DNA from: Peptidiphaga gingivicola
Lineage (GTDB): Bacteria > Actinomycetota > Actinomycetes > Actinomycetales > Actinomycetaceae
Length of the DNA: 64,000 nucleotides
Direction: 5' to 3'
Assembly: GCF_001652275.1 (NCBI RefSeq)
Contig: NZ_LVZK01000001.1
Span: forward strand, 1,612,001 to 1,676,000
The position numbers were made by a program, and so were the translations under genes. This document shows positions 18,130 to 27,209 of the stretch, piece by piece (position 1 is the stretch's first letter; each line of letters opens with the position of its first letter). Under the pieces are notes generated by a model, which saw only the letters and a program-made list of their open reading frames with translations, was not told the origin of the DNA and did not search any database.

Positions 18130-19110
18130 ATGGCTAAGACAGGCGCGCTCAGACACGACCAAATCGAGCTCGCTCCGGTCGTCCTGTTTCTCGTCGGCGA
18201 GCCCGTCCTCGGCGACAGGGCCGTTTCTCGGCTCATCGAGCGGGCCCTCGAACGCAATCCGGCCACCGCCGTGACGAAGATCGACGCCGAACAGTACGCC
18301 GCGGGCCAGCTTGCCGCAGCCGTCGGCCCCTCGCTTTTCGCCGAGCCGAACGTCGTCGCCGCGAGCAACCTCCAAAAGATGAGCGACGCCTTCCTCGCCG
18401 ACGCCCTCGCCTACGTCGCCGCCCCGGACCCCGACGTCGTGCTCATCTTGCGCCACGACGGCGGAACGAGGGGAAAGCGCCTCCTCGACGCTGTGCGCGC
18501 CGGCGGCTTCCAGTGCTGCGAGATCCCGGCCGTCAAGTATCCGAACGAGAAGGCCGCCCTCGTCCGAGACGAAGTGGCTCGGGCCCGCAGGCGCATGACC
18601 GCCGACGCCGTCGAGGCGCTTGTCGACGCACACGGCAACGACGTCGGAGAGCTCGTTGCGGCGACGTCCCAGCTCCTGTCCGACGTCGAGGGGACGATAG
18701 ACGAGGCGGCCGTGCGCACGTACTATGCGGGGCGCATCCAGGCCGGCGGCTTCGACATCGCCGACGCAGCGGTCGCGGGCAACGGCGGCAAGGCGGTGTC
18801 CCTCGCCCGGCACGCGCTGGCCAGCGGCGTCGCCCCCGTTCCCATCGTCGCGGCTCTCGCGTACAAGCTGCGCACGCTCGCCCTCGTCGCCGCGCGAAAG
18901 GGCGCGTCGGCCCGCCCGGGCGACCCGACGATGTCCCCCGGCCAGCGCCGCAGCGCCGAGAGGATCGCCGGGCAGTGGTCGAATGAGGCGTTGGCCACTG
19001 CGATCCAGGCGGTCGCCCAAGCCGACGCCGAAGTCAAGGGAGCGTCGAGAGATCCCGAATTCGCCCTGGAACGCGTCATATTGCGGGTCGCCGCCGCCAA
19101 GAGAGGGTGA
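18130..19110 (+). CDS. holA: DNA polymerase III subunit delta
   Basis: 326 residues matching HolA, the clamp-loader subunit that opens the beta sliding clamp. Recognisable parts are VVLFLVGEPVLGDRAVSRLIE at the start, the central AAA+-like region, EVARARRRMTADAVEALVDAHGNDVGEL, and the C-terminal PIVAALAYKLRTLALV collar. Its place after comEA-comEC is the normal actinobacterial order. Its usual next neighbour, rpsT, is instead more than 10 kb away. No Shine-Dalgarno sequence is seen. Confidence 0.92.
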   Translation: MAKTGALRHDQIELAPVVLFLVGEPVLGDRAVSRLIERALERNPATAVTKIDAEQYAAGQLAAAVGPSLFAEPNVVAASNLQKMSDAFLADALAYVAAPDPDVVLILRHDGGTRGKRLLDAVRAGGFQCCEIPAVKYPNEKAALVRDEVARARRRMTADAVEALVDAHGNDVGELVAATSQLLSDVEGTIDEAAVRTYYAGRIQAGGFDIADAAVAGNGGKAVSLARHALASGVAPVPIVAALAYKLRTLALVAARKGASARPGDPTMSPGQRRSAERIAGQWSNEALATAIQAVAQADAEVKGASRDPEFALERVILRVAAAKRG

Positions 19111-19220
19111 AGGAGCGCCCGTCCGTTCGCGGACACAGGCATGCGCATTCTGAAAAAACGCAGCAAGATAGTAGGCTCGATCACAGTGGTGCTGAGTATC
19201 GCTCACGCAGGAGGTGCGAA

Positions 19221-19244
19221 GTGCCACTCAGTGACGCTCAGTGA
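19221..19244 (+). other. Possible 7-codon upstream ORF before pntA
   Basis: GTG CCA CTC AGT GAC GCT CAG TGA has AGGAGG 6 nt upstream. It overlaps a direct repeat of CTCAGTGACG. Its meaning is unclear; it could be a leader peptide or chance. Confidence 0.25.
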
Positions 19245-19268
19245 CGACGCCAATTCGGAGGAGACAAC

Positions 19269-20798
19269 GTGCTCATAGGAGTGCCGAAAGAATCTCGGGC
19301 GGGCGAAACCCTCGTGGCCGCCACGCCCGACACGGTGGGCAAGCTCATCAGGCTCGGCTACGACGTCTGCGTCGAGGCCGGCGCCGGCGAACGGTCGAGC
19401 TACCCCGACGAGCAGTACCGCGAGGCAGGAGCCCAGATCGTCGACGCCCAGGGAGTCTGGGCCGCCGACATCATCACCTCGCTCGATACGCCAAGCGAGG
19501 CCAAACTCCTCAATATCCGCCGGGGGGCCACCCTCATCGCGAGGATGGATCCGGCCTCTAACCCGGAGGCGGTCGAGCGGCTTGCCGCGATGGGCGTCAC
19601 GTCGGTCGCCATGGACGCGGTCCCGAGGATCTCTCGCGCGCAGTCGATCGACGTTCGCTCGTCGATGGCGAACGTCGCCGGGTATCGCGCCGTCATAGAG
19701 GCGGCCAACGCCTTCGGGCGGCTCTTCACCGGCCAGATGACGGCCGCGGGCAAAGTGCCTCCCGCAAACGTGTACGTCATAGGCGCCGGAGTCGCCGGGC
19801 TCGCGGCGATCGGCACGGCGAGCTCGCTCGGCGCCGTCGTCCGAGGGACGGACGTCCGCCCCGAAACCGCCGACCAGGTCCAATCGCTCGGCGGGGAATT
19901 CGTCGAGATTCCGGTCGCTCAAGAATCCTCCGACGGATACGCCCAGGCGATGAGCGCCGACCAGGAACTCGCGGCCAGGGAGGTCTACAGCAGGGAGGCC
20001 GCTGCCTCCGACATCGTCATCACGACCGCGCTGATCCCCGGGAAGCCCGCTCCGCTCCTCATTACCGCGGAGGCCGTCGCCGCCATGAAGCCGGGATCGG
20101 TCATCGTCGATCTGGGCGCCGCCAACGGGGGCAACTGCGAGCTGACCGTTCCGGGGCGGGTGACCGTCACCGACAACGGAGTGACGATCATCGGGTACAC
20201 GGACCTGGCGGGGCGCCTGCCCGGGCAGGCATCTCAGCTTTACGGCCAGAACGTCGTCAACTTCTTCAAGCTCGCGACGCCGGGCAAGGACGGCGTCCTC
20301 ACGCTCGACATGGACGACGACGTCATGCGCGCCATGACCGTCACCCTCCACGGGATCGTCATGTGGCCGCCTCCGCCCGTCAGGGTGTCCAAGGCAAGGG
20401 CCGAGAAGGCGGCGCCGCCTCCGCCCGCGCCGACGCCCATACGGGCGCAGGAGACTCCGCCGTGGGTCAAGCCCGCCCTCGCCGTGGCGGCGGCTCTCGT
20501 TGCCCTCCTTGTGTACTTTGCCCCGCGGAGCATGTCCAACCACTTCATCGTCTTCACCTTGGCGTGCGTCGTGGGCTTCTACGTCATCACCAATGTGACG
20601 CATTCGCTGCACACCCCGCTTATGTCGGTGACCAATGCGATATCGGGGATCATCGTCGTCGGCGCGCTCATCCAAACCGTCAACCACGACGCATGGATAC
20701 AAGTGTTGGCGTTCATCGCCATAGTCGTCGCGTCGATCAATATCTTCGGCGGGTTCGCTGTGACCCACCGCATGCTCAAGATGTTCCAGAGGAGCTGA
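19269..20798 (+). CDS. pntA: Proton-translocating NAD(P) transhydrogenase subunit alpha
   Basis: 509 residues, the fused (E. coli-like) PntA form. Residues 1-370 are the NAD(H)-binding domain dI, with IGVPKES at the start and the Rossmann motif [21 protein letters not shown] proline-rich linker leads to four C-terminal transmembrane helices. It couples hydride transfer between NAD(H) and NADP(H) to proton movement, mainly supplying NADPH. The GTG start has GGAGGAG 5 nt upstream. The domain RQD loop region is present. pntB follows after 2 nt. Confidence 0.95.
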   Translation: MLIGVPKESRAGETLVAATPDTVGKLIRLGYDVCVEAGAGERSSYPDEQYREAGAQIVDAQGVWAADIITSLDTPSEAKLLNIRRGATLIARMDPASNPEAVERLAAMGVTSVAMDAVPRISRAQSIDVRSSMANVAGYRAVIEAANAFGRLFTGQMTAAGKVPPANVYVIGAGVAGLAAIGTASSLGAVVRGTDVRPETADQVQSLGGEFVEIPVAQESSDGYAQAMSADQELAAREVYSREAAASDIVITTALIPGKPAPLLITAEAVAAMKPGSVIVDLGAANGGNCELTVPGRVTVTDNGVTIIGYTDLAGRLPGQASQLYGQNVVNFFKLATPGKDGVLTLDMDDDVMRAMTVTLHGIVMWPPPPVRVSKARAEKAAPPPPAPTPIRAQETPPWVKPALAVAAALVALLVYFAPRSMSNHFIVFTLACVVGFYVITNVTHSLHTPLMSVTNAISGIIVVGALIQTVNHDAWIQVLAFIAIVVASINIFGGFAVTHRMLKMFQRS

Positions 20799-20800
20799 GA

Positions 20801-22303
20801 ATGAACGCTGCGATTTTCGCGACTGACAACGCCGGAATTCTCGGGATCGGCGGCGACGGCGCGGCCGTCAGATTCACCGACGTCGCCTACCTCGTCGCCG
20901 CCCTGCTCTTCATCCTCGCCCTTGCGGGGCTCTCGAAGCAGACGACGGCGAGCCGCGGCAACACTTTCGGCATCGTCGGCATGGGGCTGGCGCTCTGCGC
21001 GGTCTTCATCCTCACGGTGGCCTCCAACCACTCCAATGTGCTGCAGATGTCGCTGTTCACGCTCCTCGCAATGGCCATAGGCGCCGGCATCGGCCTATGG
21101 AGGGCGCAACGCGTCGAGATGACGGGCATGCCTCAGCTCATCGCCCTTCTGCACTCCTTCGTGGGCATGGCCGCCGTCATCGTCGGCTACAACGCGCTCC
21201 TCGAAAGCGCCGACAACCGCCTCCCCGAGCTGAGCAGCGGCACGGCGCTGCGCGACATACCGGACATGTCCTTCCGCCTGGGCGAGATCGGCCTGGCGGT
21301 CTTCGTAGGCGCGGTCACCCTCACAGGCTCCATCGTCGCCTTCCTCAAGCTCTCGGGCAGGATATCGGGCGCCCCCCTCGCGCTTCCCGGGCGGAACTGG
21401 ATGAATCTTGGCGCGCTCGTCGCCTCGATTCTTCTCATCGTGTGGTTCGTCAGGGCCGGAGACCTCACGTCGGCGTTGATTCCTCTCATCCTCCTGCTCA
21501 TCGTCTCGCTCGCCCTTGGCGCGCACCTCGTCTTGGCGATCGGCGGAGGCGACATGCCCGTCGTCGTCTCGATGCTCAACTCGTATTCGGGCTGGGCCGC
21601 GTCGATGGCCGGATTCACGCTCGGAAACAACCTGCTCATCATCACGGGAGCGCTCGTCGGATCCTCCGGCGCCTACCTCTCCTACATCATGTGCAAGGCC
21701 ATGAACCGCTCCTTCGCCTCCGTCATCCTCGGCGGCTTCGGCTCGGCCGGTGCGCTGTCGGGCCAAGACGGGGACTATGGCGATTACCGGGAGACGACGG
21801 CGGACGAGGTGGCTCGCATGCTCAAGGGCGCGACCTCAGTCATCATCGCCCCCGGCTACGGGATGGCGGTCGCCCAGGCCCAGTACCCGGTGGCCGAGCT
21901 GACCCGGCGGCTGCGCGAGGGCGGCGTCGAGGTCCGCTTCGGCATCCACCCCGTGGCCGGCCGCCTGCCCGGCCACATGAACGTCCTTCTCGCCGAAGCG
22001 AAGGTCCCATACGACGTCGTCTTCGAGATGGACGAGATCAACTCGGACTTCTCCTCGACCGACGTCGTCCTCGTGATAGGGGCCAACGACACGGTCAACC
22101 CCTCGGCGCAGGAACCGGGCTCGCCCATCGCGGGAATGCCGGTGCTCCACGTGTGGGAGGCGAAGGACGTCGTCGTCTTCAAACGGTCGATGTCCAACTC
22201 CGGGTACGCGGGCGTCCAGAACCCGCTTTTCTTCAACGAGAACACGCACATGCTGCTCGGAGACGCGCGTGAGTCCCTGGAGAAGATCGTCACGGAACTC
22301 TGA
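20801..22303 (+). CDS. pntB: NAD(P) transhydrogenase subunit beta
   Basis: 500 residues: about eight or nine transmembrane helices, then the NADP(H)-binding domain dIII with [33 protein letters not shown] and [19 protein letters not shown]. It forms the proton channel with PntA. GGAG lies 7 nt before the ATG, inside the pntA end. The long in-frame extension upstream is a shadow of pntA. The operon probably ends here; a separate gene follows 107 nt later. Confidence 0.96.
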   Translation: MNAAIFATDNAGILGIGGDGAAVRFTDVAYLVAALLFILALAGLSKQTTASRGNTFGIVGMGLALCAVFILTVASNHSNVLQMSLFTLLAMAIGAGIGLWRAQRVEMTGMPQLIALLHSFVGMAAVIVGYNALLESADNRLPELSSGTALRDIPDMSFRLGEIGLAVFVGAVTLTGSIVAFLKLSGRISGAPLALPGRNWMNLGALVASILLIVWFVRAGDLTSALIPLILLLIVSLALGAHLVLAIGGGDMPVVVSMLNSYSGWAASMAGFTLGNNLLIITGALVGSSGAYLSYIMCKAMNRSFASVILGGFGSAGALSGQDGDYGDYRETTADEVARMLKGATSVIIAPGYGMAVAQAQYPVAELTRRLREGGVEVRFGIHPVAGRLPGHMNVLLAEAKVPYDVVFEMDEINSDFSSTDVVLVIGANDTVNPSAQEPGSPIAGMPVLHVWEAKDVVVFKRSMSNSGYAGVQNPLFFNENTHMLLGDARESLEKIVTEL

Positions 22304-22410
22304 TCGGCGCGGGCTCGTAAAATGACCCTGACCAGAGCAGGGCCTGCACGGAGCAGGGCCCTGAGCGTTTGAAACTCCGAGCGGAAAGGAATCCCCAGCG
22401 GAAACAGGCC

Positions 22411-23226
22411 ATGCCCAAACTCATCTGCATCGACGTAGACGGCACCCTCGTCACGGAAACCCAGGAGACGCCCGCTTCGGCGCGCGAAGCCGTTCGGGCC
22501 TCCATCGCGGCGGGCAACAAGCTCCTCCTCTCCACGGGGCGCTCGCTGCCCGAAATCTACCCGTTTCTGTGGGATCTCGGCTTCCACGGCATCATCGCCG
22601 GGTCGGGGGCGTACGTGAAGATAGGGGAGGAGGTCGTCATGGACCGGCGCATGTCGGCCGAGGAAATTTCCTACGTCACAGACATCTATCGCAGGCATGG
22701 CGTCAACTGGATGTGGCAGGGGCCCGACGAGTTCTGCATGAGCGAGGGCTTCTTCGGGTCCTTCGCGGGGGCCCCGAACGCGGAAGGCAGCCCCTGGCAC
22801 CCCTACTACTTGCAGATCCTCCCGGTCCTGAGCACGAAAGTTCCCACGAGCACGTCCAAGGGGCTCTTCGTCTTGCCTTACGACTCGTCGGTGAGCTATG
22901 AGGAGTTCGTTGAGATCATCGGCCCGAAGTACCACATCATCCCCGATTCCGTAGGCGCCGCCGAGGGAACGACGGGGGAGCTCCTTCTGGCCGGGTTGAC
23001 GAAGGACGTCGGCATGCGGGCGGCGGCGAAGCACCTTGGTTTCGATGTGGCGGACACGGTCGCGATAGGCGACTCCCCGAACGACATCGAAATCCTCAAG
23101 GCCGCGGGGACTTCGGTGGCCATGGGCAACGCGACCGACGCGGTGAAATCGCATGCGGACCTTGTGACGTCTGCGATCGACGACGACGGAGTGTACCGGG
23201 CGTTCGAAACCCTCGGCCTCATGTGA
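22411..23226 (+). CDS. Cof-type HAD-IIB phosphatase
   Basis: 271 residues. Motif I is ICIDVDGTLVTETQ, motif II STGRS, the alpha/beta cap spans about 85-190, motif III is at GLTKDVGMRAAAKHL and motif IV is AIGDSPNDIEILKAAG. The group dephosphorylates sugar phosphates, flavin precursors or other small phosphoesters; the substrate is not predictable. The ATG at 22411 fits the family start, although the purine run before it is weak. A terminator-like hairpin follows. Confidence 0.88.
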   Translation: MPKLICIDVDGTLVTETQETPASAREAVRASIAAGNKLLLSTGRSLPEIYPFLWDLGFHGIIAGSGAYVKIGEEVVMDRRMSAEEISYVTDIYRRHGVNWMWQGPDEFCMSEGFFGSFAGAPNAEGSPWHPYYLQILPVLSTKVPTSTSKGLFVLPYDSSVSYEEFVEIIGPKYHIIPDSVGAAEGTTGELLLAGLTKDVGMRAAAKHLGFDVADTVAIGDSPNDIEILKAAGTSVAMGNATDAVKSHADLVTSAIDDDGVYRAFETLGLM

Positions 23227-23237
23227 CGCTCGCACGC

Positions 23238-23269
23238 ACGGGCGGCGGCGCGGCCCGCCGCCCGTTTAT
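23238..23269. terminator. GC-rich hairpin followed by TTTAT
   Basis: ACGGGCGGCGG (23238-23248) pairs perfectly with CCGCCGCCCGT (23255-23265) around a 6-nt loop, followed by TTTATC. It ends the Cof-type phosphatase gene and lies between convergent genes. Confidence 0.75.
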
Positions 23270-23354
23270 CGACGTCGCGCCGTTTCCAATGCGGTGCGTC
23301 CGTCGCTGACGATTGAGGCCGCGTGGCCGGCGCTGCGAGCCGCCCCGGCTTTCG

Positions 23355-24272
23355 TCACGCTCGCGAGTGCGCCGAAGGGAGGGTGACGGAAACAGAGGTC
23401 CCCACGCCTAGGCGAGAGCTCATATGAGCGGTTCCGCCGTGGCGCGCGACGATCGTCGCCACCAGCGCGAGGCCGAGGCCGTTGCCCGGATGCCCGCCGG
23501 AATTGCTTGCCCTGCTGAGCTCATCCCAGACCGCGCCCACGTCCTCGGCGGGAATGCCGATGCCGGTGTCGGCGACCTCGACCGTGACGGTCCCTTGGCC
23601 CTCTGACCCTCGGATCTCGATGAGGGATTCGGCCCCGGAGTACTTCGCCGCATTCGACACGAGGTTGTACACCGCCGAATAGAGCAGATCGGCGTCGCCC
23701 GCCACGTGCGAAAGCGGCCAGGGCGCCTCCGGGAAGCTCAGGGAAAACGATCTGCTTTCTCCGCGCGCGGCAAGCTCTTGGGCGACGGCGTCGACGGCGT
23801 CGCGTGCGGTCTCCTCCAGGTCCACTTCCTCGATGTCGATGGGGGAGGTCCCAAGCTCGGAAAGCTTGCGCAAATCGGTCAGCAGGCGGCTCATGCGCAA
23901 GGACTGCGCGGTGACGATAGACCAGCTCGGATCGTCGGCGTCATGGCTCGCCGCGGCGGCGCGCAGGGCCGTCAGCGGATTCTTCAGCTCGTGGTCGAGG
24001 CGGCGGAGAAAATGGCGGTGGGATTGGCGCAGCTCCTCCTGGCCGGCTTTCAAGCCGTTGGCATACTCGCGTCTTCTGCCGTTTCGCCAGGCGAAGGCGA
24101 TCCACGCGCACAGGCTGAGGAACACTCCGGCGGAGGCGAGCAGCGTCGGAAGCGGGAACTTCACGAGGAGGTATCGGGATTCGCCGGAGAAGCGCCACGC
24201 TGCGGCGGCGGCGAGGCAGACGACCGCGGGCAGAAACACGAAGAGAAGCCTGCGCAGACGAACGCGTTTCAT
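23355..24272 (-). CDS. Two-component sensor histidine kinase
   Basis: 305 residues. Two transmembrane helices (about 8-26 and 41-61) enclose only about 15 external residues, so it probably senses within the membrane or through partners. The phosphoacceptor His94 lies in RLDHELKNPLTALR. The ATPase domain shows N-box NLVSNAAKYS, G1 DTGIGIP and G2 GNGLGLALV. The ATG overlaps the response-regulator stop as ATGA. The preceding regulator and the DUF3060 genes suggest a cell-envelope signal, which is inference. Confidence 0.92.
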   Translation of the reverse strand: MKRVRLRRLLFVFLPAVVCLAAAAAWRFSGESRYLLVKFPLPTLLASAGVFLSLCAWIAFAWRNGRRREYANGLKAGQEELRQSHRHFLRRLDHELKNPLTALRAAAASHDADDPSWSIVTAQSLRMSRLLTDLRKLSELGTSPIDIEEVDLEETARDAVDAVAQELAARGESRSFSLSFPEAPWPLSHVAGDADLLYSAVYNLVSNAAKYSGAESLIEIRGSEGQGTVTVEVADTGIGIPAEDVGAVWDELSRASNSGGHPGNGLGLALVATIVARHGGTAHMSSRLGVGTSVSVTLPSAHSRA

Positions 24273-24991
24273 GCCCGCACCGCCCCGATGAAGCGATATC
24301 CCACCGACGGCACCGTTTCGATGTAGGTCGGCTGGGTCGGATCGTCGCCGAGGACCCGCCTGATCTCGCGGATGCGGTGGTCGACGGCGCGCGTTGAGGA
24401 CGCAAAGTCGATTCCCCACAGCGCGGCCAGGAGCCGCTCGCGGGTGTGGAGCTCGCCCGGATGGGTCATGAGGTAGTCGAGAAGCATCGACGCCTTCGGG
24501 GTGAGCGTGACCTCGCGGGCTTTGAGGAAGACTCGCAACGCCACTCGGTCGAGCACGAGGTCGCCGCACACCAGCCGGTCAGCCGCCGAATAGGGCTTGG
24601 GGGCGGCCGCCGTCCGTCGCAGAACGGCGCGGATGCGAGAGACCAGCTCCTGCGGGTCGAAAGGCTTGGAAAGATAGTCGTCCGCGCCCTCGTCCAGGGC
24701 CGCGGAACGTTCGTAGGACTGGTCGATCTGGGTCAGAAGAATGATGGGAGTCCATCCGCCGCGGGCGCGTATCTCGCGCACGAGCTGGCGCCCGTCGAGC
24801 TGAGGCATCATGACGTCCGTGACGACGATGTCGGGTTTGATCTTTTCGTGGACGTCGAGGCCTTCGGCGCCGTCGTGGGCGACGACGACGGAAAAGCCGG
24901 AGCGTTCAAGATAGGGGGCGAGCGCGTCCGTGATGGCCGACTCGTCGTCGACCAGCAGGACCGTTTGTCGATTGATCGGCCTGTCGGCCAT
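24269..24991 (-). CDS. OmpR-family response regulator
   Basis: 240 residues from the ATG at 24991, chosen because GGAGAGG lies 9 nt upstream; in-frame TTG (25009) and ATG (25000) starts lie ahead of it. The receiver domain has the acidic pair DD near 15, phosphoacceptor Asp59 (IVVTDVMMPQLDG) and Lys109 (LSKPF). The C-terminal winged helix is OmpR/PhoB type (RAVDHRIREIRRVLGDDP). It is coupled to the kinase gene by ATGA. Direct repeats upstream of the neighbouring lipoprotein gene are candidate targets. Confidence 0.93.
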   Translation of the reverse strand: MADRPINRQTVLLVDDESAITDALAPYLERSGFSVVVAHDGAEGLDVHEKIKPDIVVTDVMMPQLDGRQLVREIRARGGWTPIILLTQIDQSYERSAALDEGADDYLSKPFDPQELVSRIRAVLRRTAAAPKPYSAADRLVCGDLVLDRVALRVFLKAREVTLTPKASMLLDYLMTHPGELHTRERLLAALWGIDFASSTRAVDHRIREIRRVLGDDPTQPTYIETVPSVGYRFIGAVRA

Positions 24992-25012
24992 TTGCGGCAT
25001 CCTCTCCAAACA

Positions 25013-25076
25013 CGGCTGCGGTTGCGGAGGAGACGCCGCAACCGTGCCGATTGCCTTCGGCCGGGCATAGCCGGCC
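25013..25076 (-). terminator. Two hairpins between DUF3060 gene and response regulator
   Basis: Read leftward, GGCCGG/CCGGCC (25059-25076) lies just after the lipoprotein stop codon. It is followed by CGGTTGCGG/CCGCAACCG (25019-25044) with an outer CGGC/GCCG. These probably end or attenuate transcription from the lipoprotein gene into the regulator-kinase pair. Confidence 0.55.
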
Positions 25077-25081
25077 CCGTT

Positions 25082-25708
25082 TCAGCCGGCCTTCTCGACC
25101 TCGTTGTCGGATCCGTTGTCGTTGACCGCAGGCTTCGAACCGTTCGCCCACTCGACTTTGTTGTCGGACCCGTTGAAGTCGACGGAGGAGACCTGCTCGA
25201 CGAACACCTTGACGCTTGAACCCTGGATCGAGATCTTTTTCGCGGTCTTGGCGACGACCTTCACATCCGATCCGGTGACGGTGATCTGATCGACGTTCTC
25301 CTTGACGTGGACGGTTCCGCCGGAGTTGGAGATGACCGCGTTCCCGCCGACGACTGTGGCCACGGCGGCGTTCTTGTCGGCCGCCGCCTCCTTCCAATCG
25401 TCGTCGTCGACCGCGGCTCCGCCTTCCGCGGAGGCGCCGCCGGTCGAAGTCGCGTTCGCGGACGAACCGCCCTTCGAATCCTTCGAGCTGCTCGACCCGT
25501 TGTTGGAGCCGATGTTCTGTTCGGAGTCCTTTCCGTCGGCCTTGTTGGAGGCCCCGCCGGTGGCGGTGACGTTCTGGTCGTTGTTGCCGTTGACAGTCAC
25601 GCCCGGGCTCTTGCTCGCGGCGTCGTCCTTGACTTCAGCCTGGCAGGCCGCCGTGGCGAAGGCGAGACATGCTGCGAGCGCGAGTCCAGTGGTCTTCCAT
25701 GTTTTCAT
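25082..25708 (-). CDS. DUF3060 lipoprotein (copy 1)
   Basis: 208 residues. The signal peptide MKTWKTTGLALAACLAFATAAC ends in a lipobox (Cys22), so the protein should be anchored to the outer face of the membrane. Residues 25-120 are Ser/Gly/Asn/Asp-rich. The last ~90 residues are short beta-strand repeats (VSSVDFNGSDNKVEW, ITVTGSDVKVVA) of the DUF3060 type, likely a beta-helix. The ATG is preceded by AAAGGAAA. Function of DUF3060 is unknown. It shares signal peptide and C-terminus with the next gene, indicating tandem duplication. Confidence 0.8.
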   Translation of the reverse strand: MKTWKTTGLALAACLAFATAACQAEVKDDAASKSPGVTVNGNNDQNVTATGGASNKADGKDSEQNIGSNNGSSSSKDSKGGSSANATSTGGASAEGGAAVDDDDWKEAAADKNAAVATVVGGNAVISNSGGTVHVKENVDQITVTGSDVKVVAKTAKKISIQGSSVKVFVEQVSSVDFNGSDNKVEWANGSKPAVNDNGSDNEVEKAG

Positions 25709-25785
25709 CGAAGTTTCCTTTCGTTTGGGATAGTCTCCCATAGTGCCGCTGCCGTCGATGCCGACGTCGCCGACCCGAAGGCAGC

Positions 25786-25908
25786 TTGCGAATTATATTG
25801 AGTTGCGATTGGCGGCCGCTACTTGCGATTCGTTGCAAATGCGTGCGTAGCGTATCGGGCTGAAGCGGCTGCACTGTTAGTAGGGCGTTACTGTCATAGT
25901 CGTTGCGA
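25786..25908 (-). repeat. Iterated TTGCGA/TTGCAA boxes and TATAAT before DUF3060 copy 1
   Basis: TTGCGA occurs at 25786, 25803, 25823 and 25903, and TTGCAA at 25833 (TCGCAA on the gene strand). Three lie in extended AATCGCAA or ATTCGCAA contexts. A TATAAT hexamer (25798-25793, minus strand) sits among them. Spacings of 10, 20 and 70 nt are near helical multiples; one of 17 is not. This resembles a response-regulator binding cluster over a promoter. Confidence 0.5.
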
Positions 25909-25971
25909 AGCGTGCGTGAGCTCCGCAGGGACTATTGTAACCTAGTGGTAATGCGCGTTAGCGGTCTGTGG

Positions 25972-26760
25972 CTAACGTGCGGGCGCCGGACGTGCCCGGC
26001 GGATTTCGTTCTCCGCGCCGTTGTCGGTGACAGAGGGCATGGGGCCGTCGGTCCAGCGCACGTCGTTGTCAGAGCCGTCAAAGTGGACGGACGAGACGCT
26101 TCGGACGAAGACGTCCACGTCGGAACCCAAGATCCTCACCTTGGCGGCCGAGTCTGCGACGACGTCGACGTCGGATCCGTAGACGGCGATTTCCTTGACG
26201 TCGCCCTCGACTCTCACGATTCCTCCGCTGGAGGAAATGCGGGCGACGCCGTTGTGGGCTTTGACGACTGTGACGGGGTCGTCCTCGCCGATGAGCGTTC
26301 CATCGGGCGTGACGATTTCATCGTCATCGTCGTCGAAGTAGTAATTGCGCGAAGCCGATCTTTCTGAGGAACCGGAACCGGCTTTGCCGCCCTCGCGTTT
26401 GTCGGACTCGCCCTTCTTGTGGGACTTGTCCTTTTGTTCGGGCTTGCCTTCCTTCTCCGACTCGTGCTTCTTGTCGGACTTGTCCTTCTTGTCGGACTTT
26501 CGGTCAGACCTCTCGTCATCGGATGCGTTGCGTCTGTCCGATTCGCGCGCCTCTGACTTGTACGCGGTCTCCGACGCCGCGTCGTCTGAGCCGTAGGAGT
26601 CGCCTCCGTGGCCGGCGCCGCCGCGGCCGTCCGCTTCGGTGAGGGCGACGGTCGCCGTCGGCCTCCGGTCGGCGACGTCGACGTTCTTGGATTCGCATGC
26701 CGTCGTCACGAAAGCGAGGCAGGCTGCGAGTGCGAGTCCGCGGATCTTCCACGTCTTCAT
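25972..26760 (-). CDS. DUF3060 lipoprotein (copy 2)
   Basis: 262 residues. The signal peptide is nearly identical to copy 1 and also ends at Cys22. Residues 60-165 are a highly charged Ser/Asp/Lys/Glu region with SDKKDKSDKK-type repeats, then a poly-Asp patch (YYFDDDDDE). The C-terminal DUF3060 part repeats VSSVHFDGSDNDVRW and IAVYGSDVDVVAD. AAGGAAAGG precedes the ATG at 26760, which was preferred over an upstream in-frame start lacking a signal peptide. The charged stalk may span the cell wall. Role unknown. Confidence 0.8.
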   Translation of the reverse strand: MKTWKIRGLALAACLAFVTTACESKNVDVADRRPTATVALTEADGRGGAGHGGDSYGSDDAASETAYKSEARESDRRNASDDERSDRKSDKKDKSDKKHESEKEGKPEQKDKSHKKGESDKREGGKAGSGSSERSASRNYYFDDDDDEIVTPDGTLIGEDDPVTVVKAHNGVARISSSGGIVRVEGDVKEIAVYGSDVDVVADSAAKVRILGSDVDVFVRSVSSVHFDGSDNDVRWTDGPMPSVTDNGAENEIRRARPAPAR

Positions 26761-26953
26761 TGCTTGTCCTTTCCTTGGGAGCCGTGACTCCGATCGATGT
26801 TCGCGAGGGATGGCGCCCCGCTGTGCTTCAAGGCTATCGGGGGGATATGGCAGGGCGGTCGCCTCGGTGTCGCAGTTTCGAAACACGGGAAAAACGGTGA
26901 AATATCAAGGAAAACACGAGTTCTGCAAAGGGCCCCGGAACTTCCAGAGTGCC
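26761..26953. other. Intergenic region between DUF3060 copy 2 and the AbrB-ABC promoter
   Basis: There is no gene. The half nearer 26900 is A-rich and probably contains the leftward DUF3060 promoter, but no convincing -35/-10 pair was identified. A 10-bp palindrome GTTTCGAAAC lies at 26875-26884. Confidence 0.4.
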
Positions 26954-26982
26954 TTGACGACGAATTGAGCCAGGCGTAGAGT
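26954..26982 (+). promoter_or_regulatory. Promoter of the AbrB-ABC operon
   Basis: TTGACG (26954-26959) and TAGAGT (26977-26982) are separated by exactly 17 nt. The predicted start is near 26989, giving a leader of about 220 nt before the regulator gene. Confidence 0.62.
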
Positions 26983-26984
26983 GT

Positions 26985-26996
26985 CATGTATACATG
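26985..26996. promoter_or_regulatory. Palindromic operator candidate on the transcription start
   Basis: CATGTATACATG is a perfect 12-bp palindrome directly downstream of the -10 element. A further ACATG half-site follows at 27001. A repressor bound here would block the promoter; the AbrB-like protein encoded by the first gene is one candidate ligand. Confidence 0.55.
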
Positions 26997-27209
26997 TTTT
27001 ACATGCAATAGATTCATCGGTTAAGTGAAAGCGACGCCGCAAGGCGCGACGAGCTCGAACGGACCGTGAGTCGAAGCTCCAGCCGAAGGCGCGAGTCGAA
27101 AGCGCTGCGGGAGAGTCACTGCAACGTAGAGTCGCAAGCCTCCCCGGCGGCGGGCGATCCGCACGGCAGGGAAATCCGCATAAGTGAAGACACAAAAGAA
27201 AGAACTGTT

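Noticed and set aside
26300-26600. Repetitive DNA resembling a CRISPR or satellite
   Set aside because: The repeats encode the Ser/Asp/Lys-rich stalk of the DUF3060 lipoprotein; no fixed repeat-spacer pattern exists.
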